DNA of 64,000 nt. It comes from Aquabacterium humicola. GTDB taxonomy: Bacteria; Pseudomonadota; Gammaproteobacteria; Burkholderiales; Burkholderiaceae_C. Positions 54,074 through 62,851 of this stretch are shown one piece after another; position 1 is the first letter of the stretch; every line of letters starts with the position of its first letter. Location: contig NZ_JARGNB010000008.1 of NCBI RefSeq assembly GCF_030167915.1, positions 1-64,000 of the forward strand, read 5' to 3'. The notes under the pieces were generated by a model. That model ran no database searches, was not told where the DNA came from, and saw only the letters and a program-made list of their open reading frames with translations. The position numbers were made by a program, and so were the translations under genes.

Positions 54074-55168
54074 ATGAAAGACGCCCAGATCATCGTGCTG
54101 GCCACACCGGTCTTCCTGGCGCTGATCGCGCTGGAGTGGGTGGTCGGCCTGGCCCGCCGCCGCAACACCTACCGGCTGCACGACGCGATGGCCAGCATCG
54201 GACTGGGCATGCTCAGCCAGGTTGTCGGCCTGTTCACCAAGCTCTTGATGATCGGCCTCTACACGATGCTGTTCGACCGGCTGGCGCTCGTGAAGCTGCC
54301 CACGGATGCGCCGTGGGTGTGGCTCAGCGGGCTGCTGCTGTACGACTTCCTCTATTACTGGAAGCACCGCTTCGGCCACACGGTGGCGCTGATGTGGGCC
54401 GCTCACGTGGTGCACCATCAGAGCGAGGACTACAACCTGTCGACCGCGCTGCGCCAGACCTCGACCGACTGGGTCGCCGGCTGGCTGTTCTACCTGCCGA
54501 TGGCGTTGCTGGGCTTCCCGCCGCTGGTCTTCGGCGTCGTCGCGCTGATCGACCTGCTGTACCAGTACTGGGTGCATACCCAGCAGATCGGCCGCCTCGG
54601 CTGGTTCGACCGCGTCTTCTGCTCGCCGTCGAACCACCGCGTGCACCACGCGGTGAATGACCCGTACGTCGACAAGAACTACGGCGGCATCCTGATCCTG
54701 TGGGACCGGCTCTTCGGCACCTTCCGCGACGAGCGCGAGGACGAACCCTGCGTCTACGGCACGCGTTCGCCGCTGCGCAGCTGGAACCCGCTGTGGGCCA
54801 ACCTCGAGGTCTATGCCGCGCTGGCGCTGGACAGCTGGCGCGCCGAGCGCTGGGCGGACAAGGTCAGGCTCTGGTTCATGCCGCCGGGCTGGCGGCCGGC
54901 CGATCTGCAGCGGCGTTATCCGAAACCGCCGTTCGACCTGCGCGCGGTGCAGCGCTTCGATCCGCCGGCGTCGCCGCTGGCCAAGGCGGTGTCGGCGCTG
55001 CTGTTCGTCGGCATGCTGGGCGGCACCGTGCTGCTGCTGTGGCATGCGCACACGCTGGCGCTGTCGACGCAGCTGCTGGCCTTCGCCGGGCTGCTGGCGG
55101 GCATGAGTCTGGTCGGCTGGCTCGGCAGCGGCCGGGCGGGTGCGCCGGCGCGGGCCGCGGCCGCCTGA
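54074..55168 (+). CDS. Sterol desaturase/fatty acid hydroxylase family membrane protein
   Basis: A 364-residue non-haem di-iron membrane enzyme. The His clusters are HRFGH (near residue 98), HVVHH (near 113) and HRVHH (near 190), the full eight-His set of the family. Four N-terminal and two or three C-terminal helices surround them. Bacterial members hydroxylate sterols, carotenoids, lipids or ether-lipid chains; the substrate here is open. The start at 54074 is set by the -10 box directly upstream. The stop codon abuts the ruvB stop on the other strand. Confidence 0.88.
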   Translation: MKDAQIIVLATPVFLALIALEWVVGLARRRNTYRLHDAMASIGLGMLSQVVGLFTKLLMIGLYTMLFDRLALVKLPTDAPWVWLSGLLLYDFLYYWKHRFGHTVALMWAAHVVHHQSEDYNLSTALRQTSTDWVAGWLFYLPMALLGFPPLVFGVVALIDLLYQYWVHTQQIGRLGWFDRVFCSPSNHRVHHAVNDPYVDKNYGGILILWDRLFGTFRDEREDEPCVYGTRSPLRSWNPLWANLEVYAALALDSWRAERWADKVRLWFMPPGWRPADLQRRYPKPPFDLRAVQRFDPPASPLAKAVSALLFVGMLGGTVLLLWHAHTLALSTQLLAFAGLLAGMSLVGWLGSGRAGAPARAAAA

Positions 55169-56236
55169 TCAGAACAGCTCGCCGCTCGCTCCGGCGCCGG
55201 CACGCGGCGGCGCGAGCCCCAGGTGCTTGTACGCGGCCAGCGTCGCGATGCGGCCGCGTGGCGTGCGCTGCAGGAAGCCCTGCATGATGAGGTAGGGCTC
55301 GATGACGTCCTCGATCGTGCCCGGCTCCTCGCCGATCGCCGCGGCCACGTTGTCCAGCCCGACCGGCCCGCCGTCGAAGCGGTGCACCACCGCCTCCAGC
55401 AGCTTGCGGTCCATCAGGTCGAAGCCTTGGGCGTCGACGTCGAGCATCGCCAGCGCCTTGTCGGCGATCGGCCGCGTGATCACGCCCTCGCCCTTGACGT
55501 CGGCGTAGTCGCGCACCCGGCGCAGCAGCCGGTTCGCGATGCGTGGCGTGCCGCGCGAGCGGCGTGCGATCTCGAACGCGCCTTCGGCCTGGATCGGCAC
55601 GTTCAGCAGCCCGGCCGAGCGCTTGACGATGGTGCCGAGCTCGGCCGGCGTGTAGAACTCCAGCCGCGCGACGATGCCGAAGCGGTCGCGCAGCGGGTTG
55701 GTCAGCATGCCGGCGCGGGTGGTCGCGCCGACCAGCGTGAAGGGCTGCAGGTCGAGCTTGATCGAGCGCGCCGCCGGGCCTTCGCCGATCATGATGTCGA
55801 TCTGGTAGTCCTCGAGTGCCGGGTACAGGATCTCCTCGACGACCGGCGACAGCCGGTGGATCTCGTCGATGAACAGCACGTCGTTCTTCTCGAGGTTGGT
55901 CAGCATCGCCGCCAGGTCCTTCGGCTTCTCGAGCACCGGGCCGGAGGTCTGGCGCAGGCCGACGCCGAGCTCGGCGGCGATGATGTGCGACAGCGTCGTC
56001 TTGCCGAGGCCGGGCGGGCCGAACAGCAGCACGTGGTCCATCGCCTCGCTGCGCTTCTTCGCGGCGCCGATGAAGATCTCCAGCTGCTCGCGCGCCTTGA
56101 CCTGGCCGATGTAGTCCTGCAGCAGCTTGGGCCGCAGCGCGCGTTCGAGCGCTTCTTCCTGCGGCGACTGGCGCGCGGCGGCGACGACGCGCGGCAGCGG
56201 CGGGGCGGCTTCGAAGTGATCGGTCTGTATGCCCAT
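55169..56236 (-). CDS. ruvB: Holliday junction branch-migration ATPase RuvB
   Basis: A 355-residue AAA+ motor driving Holliday-junction branch migration with RuvA. Walker [11 protein letters not shown] near residue 70, Walker B-region DEIHRL near residue 120, sensor 1 GATTRAG near residue 170, and the C-terminal winged helix [13 protein letters not shown] are all present. It lies 67 bases downstream of ruvA and has its own -10 box before its ATG. ruvC is not in the window. Confidence 0.97.
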   Translation of the reverse strand: MGIQTDHFEAAPPLPRVVAAARQSPQEEALERALRPKLLQDYIGQVKAREQLEIFIGAAKKRSEAMDHVLLFGPPGLGKTTLSHIIAAELGVGLRQTSGPVLEKPKDLAAMLTNLEKNDVLFIDEIHRLSPVVEEILYPALEDYQIDIMIGEGPAARSIKLDLQPFTLVGATTRAGMLTNPLRDRFGIVARLEFYTPAELGTIVKRSAGLLNVPIQAEGAFEIARRSRGTPRIANRLLRRVRDYADVKGEGVITRPIADKALAMLDVDAQGFDLMDRKLLEAVVHRFDGGPVGLDNVAAAIGEEPGTIEDVIEPYLIMQGFLQRTPRGRIATLAAYKHLGLAPPRAGAGASGELF

Positions 56237-56242
56237 ACAGCG

Positions 56243-56248
56243 ATTGTC
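56243..56248 (-). promoter_or_regulatory. -10 box directly before the ruvB start
   Basis: On the minus strand GACAAT is followed by 6 bases and the ruvB ATG. It suggests ruvB can be transcribed separately from ruvA. Confidence 0.4.
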
Positions 56249-56303
56249 GCTCGCCGCGGGGCGCGGCGGCCACCCGGGCCGACCCGCGTCACCTTGGCGG
56301 CGT

Positions 56304-56879
56304 CTACTTCGACAACGCCTTCAGCGCCAGCTTGATGCCCTCGGCGACGCCGACGTCCGCCGGCAGCGCCTTCAGCGCCGCGGCCGCCTCGCGTTCGTTG
56401 TAGCCCAGCGCGATCAGCGCCTGCACGATGTCGACCTGCGCGTCGCTGGTCACCGCCGCCCCCGGCGCGGCGAGCTCGGGGCCGAGCTTGCCCTTCAACT
56501 CCAGCAGCAGGCGTTCGGCGGTCTTCTTGCCGATGCCCGGCACCTTGACCAGCCGGCCGGCCTGCTGCTGCGTCACGGCCTGGCTGAGCTCGGCCACCGA
56601 CAGCCCCGAGAGGATCGACAGCGCGGTGCGCGGCCCGATGCCGGAGATGCGGATCAGCTGCCGGAAGGTGCTGCGCTCTTCATGCGTCAGGAAGCCGTAC
56701 AGCAGCTGCGCGTCCTCGCGCACGACGAAGTGCGTCAGCAGCGTCGTGCGCTCGCCGAGCGAGGGCAGGTTGAAGAAGCTCGACATCGGCACGTCGACTT
56801 CGTAGCCGACGCCGTTGACGTCGATCAGGACTTGCGGCGGGGCCTTTTCCGCCAGGATGCCGGTGAGCCGACCAATCAT
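56304..56879 (-). CDS. ruvA: Holliday junction DNA helicase subunit RuvA
   Basis: A 191-residue junction-recognition subunit: OB-fold N-terminus ([33 protein letters not shown]), helix-hairpin-helix motifs ([15 protein letters not shown] and [20 protein letters not shown]) and the C-terminal UBA-like domain that contacts RuvB ([16 protein letters not shown]). Length is normal. It is the upstream partner of ruvB on the same strand. Confidence 0.97.
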   Translation of the reverse strand: MIGRLTGILAEKAPPQVLIDVNGVGYEVDVPMSSFFNLPSLGERTTLLTHFVVREDAQLLYGFLTHEERSTFRQLIRISGIGPRTALSILSGLSVAELSQAVTQQQAGRLVKVPGIGKKTAERLLLELKGKLGPELAAPGAAVTSDAQVDIVQALIALGYNEREAAAALKALPADVGVAEGIKLALKALSK

Positions 56880-56887
56880 GGGCGGCG

Positions 56888-56893
56888 ATTATC
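56888..56893 (-). promoter_or_regulatory. -10 box directly before the ruvA start
   Basis: On the minus strand GATAAT is followed by 8 bases and the ruvA ATG, with no ribosome-binding site in between. Confidence 0.5.
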
Positions 56894-56925
56894 GGAGCGC
56901 GCCCGCGGCGGACGCGGGCGGGTCT

Positions 56926-57573
56926 TCAGCGACGGAAGAGCCCGAGGCGCTGCGCCTCCAGCGCCGCCTCGGCGCGCGAGCTCACGTTGAGCTTGCGGTA
57001 GATCTGCTTGACGTAGTCGGCGATCGTGTGGCGCGACAGCCCCAGCTGCACGCCGATCTCCGGCAGCGTGAAGCCCTTGGCCACGCGCAGCAGCACTTCG
57101 CTCTCGCGCTCGGTCAGCGAGACGTCCGGCATCGCCGACGCCTGCGGCTTGGCCATCGACGCGAAGTACTTGATGACCTTGCGCGCGATCGACGGCGACA
57201 GTGGCGGTTCGCCCTGGCTGATGCGCTGCAGCTGCTCGGTGATCAGCTCGCGCGACTGCTCCTTCAGGATGTAGCCGTAGGCGCCGGCCTGCAGCGCCGG
57301 AAAGAGGTGTTCGTCGTCGTCGTGGATGGTGACGACGACCGATTGCGCGTCCGGTTGTGCATCGCGCAGTGCGGCGACCACGTCGGTGCCCGAGCCGTCC
57401 GGCAGGCCGAGGTCGATCAGCGCGAGGTCGAACTTCATCGCCGCGACATGCGCCAGCGCATCGTGCACGCGCGAACACTCGGTGATCTGCGCGGCGGGGA
57501 ACACCTGCAGCACGAGGCTGCGCAGCCATGCGCGGATCTCGTGCAGGTCTTCGAGCAGCAGGATGTGATTCAT
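56926..57573 (-). CDS. NarL/FixJ-family response regulator
   Basis: A 215-residue response regulator. Receiver residues are E8/D9, phospho-acceptor D54 (LIDLGLPDG), T82 and K104 (YILKEQS). The C-terminal LuxR-type helix-turn-helix covers about 152-212 (LTERESEVLLRVAKGFTLPEIGVQLGLSRHTIADYVKQIYRKL). It lies 45 bases downstream of a histidine kinase gene on the same strand, forming a two-component pair. Regulon unknown. Confidence 0.92.
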   Translation of the reverse strand: MNHILLLEDLHEIRAWLRSLVLQVFPAAQITECSRVHDALAHVAAMKFDLALIDLGLPDGSGTDVVAALRDAQPDAQSVVVTIHDDDEHLFPALQAGAYGYILKEQSRELITEQLQRISQGEPPLSPSIARKVIKYFASMAKPQASAMPDVSLTERESEVLLRVAKGFTLPEIGVQLGLSRHTIADYVKQIYRKLNVSSRAEAALEAQRLGLFRR

Positions 57574-57618
57574 CGCGGGAGGCACCGGCAGCAGGGGCGG
57601 CGCGATCGTAGCAGTCGC

Positions 57619-59502
57619 TTACGTCGCGGTGACATGCCGATCGAGCGGCAGCGTGAGACGTATCACGGTTCCGTAGCCGGGACCCGATTCGACGAGGCAC
57701 TGGCCCTGCAGCTGCTTCGCGCGGCCCTTCATGCTGGCCATGCCGTGGCCCTTGTCCAGCCGGCCGTCGAGCTCCAGCGGAATGCCGTTGCCGTTGTCCT
57801 GGATCACCAGCTGGAAGTCGCCCTCGGCGATCGTGCAGCGCACCGAGCAGCGCGACGCGCCGCTGTGCTTGATGATGTTGCTGACCGCCTCGCGCAGGAT
57901 GCGTGTGGTCTGCACGTAGGCGCGCGCGGACAGCGTGCCGGGCACGTCGTCGTCCGACGGCGCGCTCCATTCGCCCTCGACGCCCGATTGCGTCAGCCGC
58001 GACATCACCTCGGCGCGCCAGTCGCCCAGCGCATCGGCCAGCCGCACCGGCTTGCCGGTGAGGCCCCGCACCGACAGCCGCATTTCCTCGAGCGCCTCGC
58101 GCGCCAGCGTCGAGATGCGTTCGTTGTCGCTGGTGTGCACGATGGTCAGCAGCTTGGCGCCGAGGTCGTCGTGCAGGTCGGCGGCGATGCGCTTGCGCTC
58201 GCGGTCGGTCACCTGCTCGACCTTCAGCTCCGACAGCTGCGCGAAGTTGCGCTCGATCTGCGCGGTGGCCTCGCGGATGCGCACCTCGAGCTCGGCGCGG
58301 CCCTGCTCGGCCGACTCGAGCGCGCGGCCGTACTGCTGCACCAGCCGCAGGCCCAGCGCCATGAAGATCAGCGACGGCACCAGCTGCGCGACGTAGCCGA
58401 TGCGCACGTCCAGCCGCGTCTGCTGCGCGAGGAACTCGGTGGCCAGCGCGACGCCGACGATGCCCAGCAGCGGGCCCATCAGCCAGAGCTGGCGCTGGCG
58501 CCGGCGGTGCGTGTCCAGCAGGTAGTAGGCCGCGGCGACGCCGATCTCCAGCGACAGCAGCGCAAACCAGACGCTGGCGACCGGGTACAGCCGCTGCGGC
58601 CCGGCCACCAGCAGGCTGACCACCATCAGCGCGCCCTGCGCCGGCAACCCGATGTCCAGCCAGCGGATGCGGCGGCCGGCGTAACGCAGCAGGAACTGCA
58701 CCGCCGCCCAGGTGGTCACGCTCATCAGCACGGCCAGCAGCAGCTCGCTGGTGGCATGCGGCCAAGGCAGCTCGGTCAGCCACAACCGCGACAGCGCGAG
58801 GGCCCAGCCGACCATCAGCGCGCCGAAGTAGGCGAGGTAGCTCTGGCGCCGGTTCAGCCAGCCCATCACGAACAGGCCCAGGCCCATCAGCGCGAGCGTG
58901 CCGCTGACCACCTCGGGCAGGCGGATCGCGAAGGCCGTGCGCCAGCGGTGACGCTGCGCGAGGGCGTCGTGGGCGCCGAGCTCGATCGGCGACAGACCGC
59001 CGGCCCGCTGGCGCGAGCCGACTTCGTCGAGCGCGAAGCCGCGCACCCGCAGCTCCAGCACATTGCCCTGGGCCTGCAGCAGCGCCGACGGCAGCGGCAC
59101 CAGCTGCGGACGCTGGCAGTTGCGCGAGACCGGCTCGGTCATCTGGCCGCCGCGGTAGGCGAGCTGGCCGTTGACATGCACCTCGAGCGCGCTGCAGGCG
59201 CGTTCGACGTAGATGGCGAACAAGGCGTTGGTCCCCACCGAGGACTCGGCGTCGAACAGCACCCGGTAGGCCGCGGTGCCGCTGAAGCGCGGACGGCTCG
59301 CGGCCCAGTCGTCGGGCAGCGCGATGCTGCGCGCCAGGGTCCAGTCGGGCGTGACGCCAGGCTTCAGCTCCAGCGTCAGCGCGTGGCGGAAGACCAGCGT
59401 CTGGGCCTGGGCCGGGCCCAGTGCACCGAGCAGGCCGAGCCACAGCAGCCACGGGAGCAGGCGGACCACGGCACGGGGCCAGGCGCTCGGGGACTTCGGC
59501 AT
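57619..59502 (-). CDS. 7TM-type sensor histidine kinase (HisKA_3)
   Basis: A 627-residue kinase. A signal-like N-terminus is followed by an extracytoplasmic beta-rich domain (about 35-190, with C103 and C129), resembling the 7TMR-DISM extracellular domain. Seven membrane helices follow (about 196-388), then a coiled coil, the HisKA_3 dimerisation domain with H444 (ERKRIAADLHDDLGAK) and a HATPase region ending DNGNGIPLE...GHGMASMKGRAKQL...GYGTVIRLTLPL. It should phosphorylate the adjacent NarL-type regulator. The carbohydrate-binding-like sensor suggests an extracellular small molecule. The start at 59502 follows a -10-like CAGAAT. Confidence 0.9.
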   Translation of the reverse strand: MPKSPSAWPRAVVRLLPWLLWLGLLGALGPAQAQTLVFRHALTLELKPGVTPDWTLARSIALPDDWAASRPRFSGTAAYRVLFDAESSVGTNALFAIYVERACSALEVHVNGQLAYRGGQMTEPVSRNCQRPQLVPLPSALLQAQGNVLELRVRGFALDEVGSRQRAGGLSPIELGAHDALAQRHRWRTAFAIRLPEVVSGTLALMGLGLFVMGWLNRRQSYLAYFGALMVGWALALSRLWLTELPWPHATSELLLAVLMSVTTWAAVQFLLRYAGRRIRWLDIGLPAQGALMVVSLLVAGPQRLYPVASVWFALLSLEIGVAAAYYLLDTHRRRQRQLWLMGPLLGIVGVALATEFLAQQTRLDVRIGYVAQLVPSLIFMALGLRLVQQYGRALESAEQGRAELEVRIREATAQIERNFAQLSELKVEQVTDRERKRIAADLHDDLGAKLLTIVHTSDNERISTLAREALEEMRLSVRGLTGKPVRLADALGDWRAEVMSRLTQSGVEGEWSAPSDDDVPGTLSARAYVQTTRILREAVSNIIKHSGASRCSVRCTIAEGDFQLVIQDNGNGIPLELDGRLDKGHGMASMKGRAKQLQGQCLVESGPGYGTVIRLTLPLDRHVTAT

Positions 59503-59511
59503 AGGCGCGCG

Positions 59512-59517
59512 ATTCTG
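59512..59517 (-). promoter_or_regulatory. -10 box directly before the sensor kinase start
   Basis: On the minus strand CAGAAT is followed by 9 bases and the kinase ATG. No ribosome-binding site is seen. Confidence 0.4.
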
Positions 59518-59595
59518 CCGGAGCGGGCCGTGCGGGCCGGCACGCGGCCTGCCCCGGGAGAGCGGACAATCCGGGCAGTTTTGCATGGGCCTCGC

Positions 59596-60564
59596 GTGAT
59601 TCTTCGCCACCACTTCGAACCGGTCGACAACACCTTCCTCGCCAACCTGTGCGGTGCGCTCGACGAGCACCTGCGCACGATCGAGATCGCGCTCGACGTG
59701 CGCGTCACCCGCCGCGAGGCGCACTTCGCGATCGAGGGCGAACGCCCCGCGGCCGAACGCGCGCTGGCGCTGCTGCAGTCGCTCTACGAGCGCGCGGCCC
59801 GGCCGATCGCGGCCGAGGCGCTGCAGCTGGCGCTGGTCGAGGCGCGGGTGGCCGGCGAGGTCGCCGCCGCCGGCGGCCCGCGCGAGCGCGAGATCGTGCT
59901 GCACACCCGGCGGGCCGACCTGCGCGGCCGCACGCCGAACCAGGTGCGCTACCTGCACAATATCCTCGAGCACGACGTCAGCTTCGGCATCGGGCCGGCC
60001 GGCACCGGCAAGACCTACCTCGCGGTGGCCTGCGCGGTCGATGCGCTCGAGCGCAGCGCGGTGCAGCGCATCGTGCTGACGCGCCCGGCCGTCGAGGCCG
60101 GCGAGCGCCTGGGCTTCCTGCCCGGCGACCTGGCGCAGAAAGTCGACCCCTACCTGCGGCCGCTGTACGACGCGCTGTACGACCTGATGGGCTTCGATCG
60201 CGTGACCAGTGCCTTCGAGAAGGGCGCGCTGGAGATCGCGCCGCTGGCCTTCATGCGCGGGCGCACGCTGAACCACTCGTTCGTGATCCTCGACGAGGCG
60301 CAGAACACGACGCCCGAGCAGATGAAGATGTTCCTGACGCGCATCGGCTTCGGCTCGCGCGCGGTGATCACCGGCGACGTCAGCCAGGTCGACCTGCCGC
60401 GCGGCACGGCCAGCGGCCTGATCGATGCCGAGCGTGTGCTCGACGGCGTGCGCGGCATCGCCATCAGCCGCTTCACCGCCGCCGACGTCGTGCGCCACCC
60501 GCTGGTCGCGCGCATCGTCGAGGCCTACGACGCGGCGAAGCAGAAGAAGGCTTCGCCGGCATGA
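59596..60564 (+). CDS. ybeZ: PhoH-like ATPase (YbeZ type)
   Basis: A 322-residue cytoplasmic ATPase: an N-terminal KH-like part followed by the PhoH domain with Walker [12 protein letters not shown] near residue 134, [18 protein letters not shown], Walker [26 protein letters not shown], and GDVSQVDLP. It works with YbeY in rRNA maturation and ribosome quality control. The start is GTG 59596; no ATG is available in frame. Its stop overlaps the ybeY start by 4 bases (ATGA), the conserved ybeZ-ybeY order. Confidence 0.92.
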   Translation: MILRHHFEPVDNTFLANLCGALDEHLRTIEIALDVRVTRREAHFAIEGERPAAERALALLQSLYERAARPIAAEALQLALVEARVAGEVAAAGGPREREIVLHTRRADLRGRTPNQVRYLHNILEHDVSFGIGPAGTGKTYLAVACAVDALERSAVQRIVLTRPAVEAGERLGFLPGDLAQKVDPYLRPLYDALYDLMGFDRVTSAFEKGALEIAPLAFMRGRTLNHSFVILDEAQNTTPEQMKMFLTRIGFGSRAVITGDVSQVDLPRGTASGLIDAERVLDGVRGIAISRFTAADVVRHPLVARIVEAYDAAKQKKASPA

Positions 60565-61034
60565 CGGCGCGCCGGAGCGCGGCCGCCGCGGCGCCGGCGC
60601 TGTCGCTGTCGCTGCAGTTTGCCGATGCGCGCCACCGCGCGCTGCTGCCGCGCCACAAGGTCGTGCGCTGGCTGCGCGCGGCGCTGGAAGCGCCGGCGGA
60701 GCTGACCGTGCGCATCGTCGATGCCGACGAGGGCCGCGCGCTGAACCGCGAGTTCCGCGGCAAGGACTATCCGACCAACGTGCTGACCTTCGACTACGCG
60801 CAGGAACCGGTGGTCATCGCCGACCTGGTGATCGCCGCACCGGTGGTCGAGGCCGAGGCGGCCGAGCTCGGCATCGACATCGCCGCGCACTACGCGCACC
60901 TGCTGGTGCACGGTGCGCTGCATGCGCAGGGCTACGACCACGAGGCCGACGACGAGGCCGAGGTGATGGAAGCGCGCGAGTCCGCGCTGCTGCACGGCCT
61001 CGGGCTGCACGAACCCTACGCGGGGCGGCGGTGA
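60561..61034 (+). CDS. ybeY: Endoribonuclease YbeY
   Basis: A 157-residue zinc-dependent endoribonuclease for 16S rRNA 3'-end maturation. The zinc site is [11 protein letters not shown] (three His, near residues 115-125), preceded by the conserved [18 protein letters not shown]. An Ala-rich N-terminal extension of about 15 residues is typical of GC-rich relatives. Coupled to ybeZ by a 4-base overlap. Confidence 0.95.
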   Translation: MTARRSAAAAAPALSLSLQFADARHRALLPRHKVVRWLRAALEAPAELTVRIVDADEGRALNREFRGKDYPTNVLTFDYAQEPVVIADLVIAAPVVEAEAAELGIDIAAHYAHLLVHGALHAQGYDHEADDEAEVMEARESALLHGLGLHEPYAGRR

Positions 61035-61036
61035 AT

Positions 61037-61066
61037 GGACCCGCGCGGACCCGGGCGGACCCGGGC
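61037..61066. repeat. 10-bp tandem repeat after ybeY
   Basis: Three tandem units GGACCCGSGC lie between the convergent ybeY and hemB genes, with a degenerate fourth. No terminator with a T-tract is present, so the region may serve as one by structure only. Confidence 0.7.
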
Positions 61067-61104
61067 AGGCCCGGCGTTGATCCCGCCCGGCGGGTCACCG
61101 CCGT

Positions 61105-62175
<1,071 letters not shown>

Positions 62176-62228
62176 TCAAGGACCGTCCGAAAGCGAACAA
62201 ATCCTCGTTTGCCCTAGCGCCCGCCTGC

Positions 62229-62255
62229 TTGAAAACTGGACCGATATGCTAATAT
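62229..62255 (+). promoter_or_regulatory. Promoter of the small-RNA candidate
   Basis: TTGAAA (62229-62234) lies 15 bp (or CTTGAA, 16 bp) before an extended -10, TGC-TAATAT (62247-62255). The AT-rich -10 stands out in this GC-rich sequence. The expected start point is near 62261. Confidence 0.6.
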
Positions 62256-62260
62256 TGACA

Positions 62261-62375
62261 GCGAATGATACGTCGCAAGGCGGTCGTTCCCTGCTTTTCC
62301 TCCCTGAGCAGGTGCCTTACCGTGATGACAGCGTTAAGGCTTGCGACCCCGGCCCGTGGCCGGGGTTCTTTTTTT
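62261..62375 (+). ncRNA. Structured small RNA candidate between hemB and hemJ
   Basis: About 115 nt from an inferred start near 62261 to the T-run. Outer stem TCGCAAG (62273-62279) with CTTGCGA (62340-62346). Inside it are hairpin 1, CCTGC/GCAGG (62290-62294/62308-62312), whose 13-nt loop TTTTCCTCCCTGA carries an anti-Shine-Dalgarno-like CCTCCC, and hairpin 2, GCCTTA/TAAGGC (62314-62319/62335-62340). The terminator hairpin follows at once. No open reading frame with a ribosome-binding site is present. It may be a trans-acting RNA or a terminator-controlled leader of hemJ. It lacks the size and long double-stranded body of 6S RNA and the conserved loop of SRP RNA. Confidence 0.65.
62346..62375 (+). 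terminator. Intrinsic terminator
   Basis: CCCCGGCC-CGT-GGCCGGGG (8-bp perfect stem closed by a further A-T pair, 3-nt loop) is followed by TTCTTTTTTT. It is the only textbook terminator in the window and defines the 3' end of the small-RNA candidate. Confidence 0.92.
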
Positions 62376-62397
62376 CGAGCCCCGCGGACCAGCCCCG

Positions 62398-62403
62398 GAT
62401 AAT
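62398..62403 (+). promoter_or_regulatory. -10 box directly before the hemJ start
   Basis: GATAAT is followed by 7 bases and the ATG at 62411. It rules against the ATG at 62402, which lies inside the -10 box, and implies hemJ has its own promoter after the terminator. Confidence 0.55.
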
Positions 62404-62410
62404 GCCCCGG

Positions 62411-62851
62411 ATGAGCAGCATCGTCCTCTGGGTCAAGGCTTTTCACATCGTCTTCATCGCCGCCTGGTTCGCCGGGCTGTTCTACCTGCCGCGCATCTTC
62501 GTCAACCTGGCGCAGGTGCCGCCGGACAGCCATGCCGAACGCGAACGGCTGCTGCTGATGGCCCGCAAGCTGTACCGCTTCGCGAACATCCTGATGGGCA
62601 TCGGCCTGACGCTGGGCCTCGTGCTGTGGCTGTACTACGGCATCGGCCGCGGTCCGGGCCAGTACTGGATGCATGCCAAGCTGGCGCTGGTGGTCGCCGT
62701 CGTCGGCTACCACCATGTCTGCGGTGTCTTGCTGCGCCGCTTTGAGCAGTCGGCGAACCGCCGCAGCGAGCGCTGGTACCGCGTCTTCAACGAGACCAGC
62801 GTGCTGCTGTTCTCGGCGATCATCGTGCTGGTGGTCGTCAAGCCCTTCTGA
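62411..62851 (+). CDS. hemJ: Protoporphyrinogen IX oxidase HemJ (CopD-like)
   Basis: A 146-residue four-helix membrane protein of the HemJ family, oxidising protoporphyrinogen IX to protoporphyrin IX. The haem-ligand His near residue 12 (WVKAFHIVFIAAWFAGLFYLPRIFV) and the conserved YWMHAKL Lys are present. Its placement next to hemB supports the heme role rather than copper resistance. ATG 62411 fits the -10 box GATAAT just before it. It overlaps the VanZ-like gene by one base. Confidence 0.92.
   Translation: MSSIVLWVKAFHIVFIAAWFAGLFYLPRIFVNLAQVPPDSHAERERLLLMARKLYRFANILMGIGLTLGLVLWLYYGIGRGPGQYWMHAKLALVVAVVGYHHVCGVLLRRFEQSANRRSERWYRVFNETSVLLFSAIIVLVVVKPF

Noticed and set aside
56815-59595. 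Open frame running through ruvA, the two-component genes and into ybeZ as one 1249-codon frame
   Set aside because: Only the last 322 codons match a protein family (PhoH); the rest is antisense filler to known genes.
62261-62375. 6S RNA or SRP RNA identity for the small-RNA candidate
   Set aside because: Too short and lacking the long central-bubble helix of 6S RNA, and lacking the conserved GGAAG-type loop of SRP RNA. Left unnamed.
62402-62404. ATG at 62402 as hemJ start
   Set aside because: It lies within the probable -10 box GATAAT; the ATG at 62411 is 7 bases after that box and gives the usual HemJ N-terminus.
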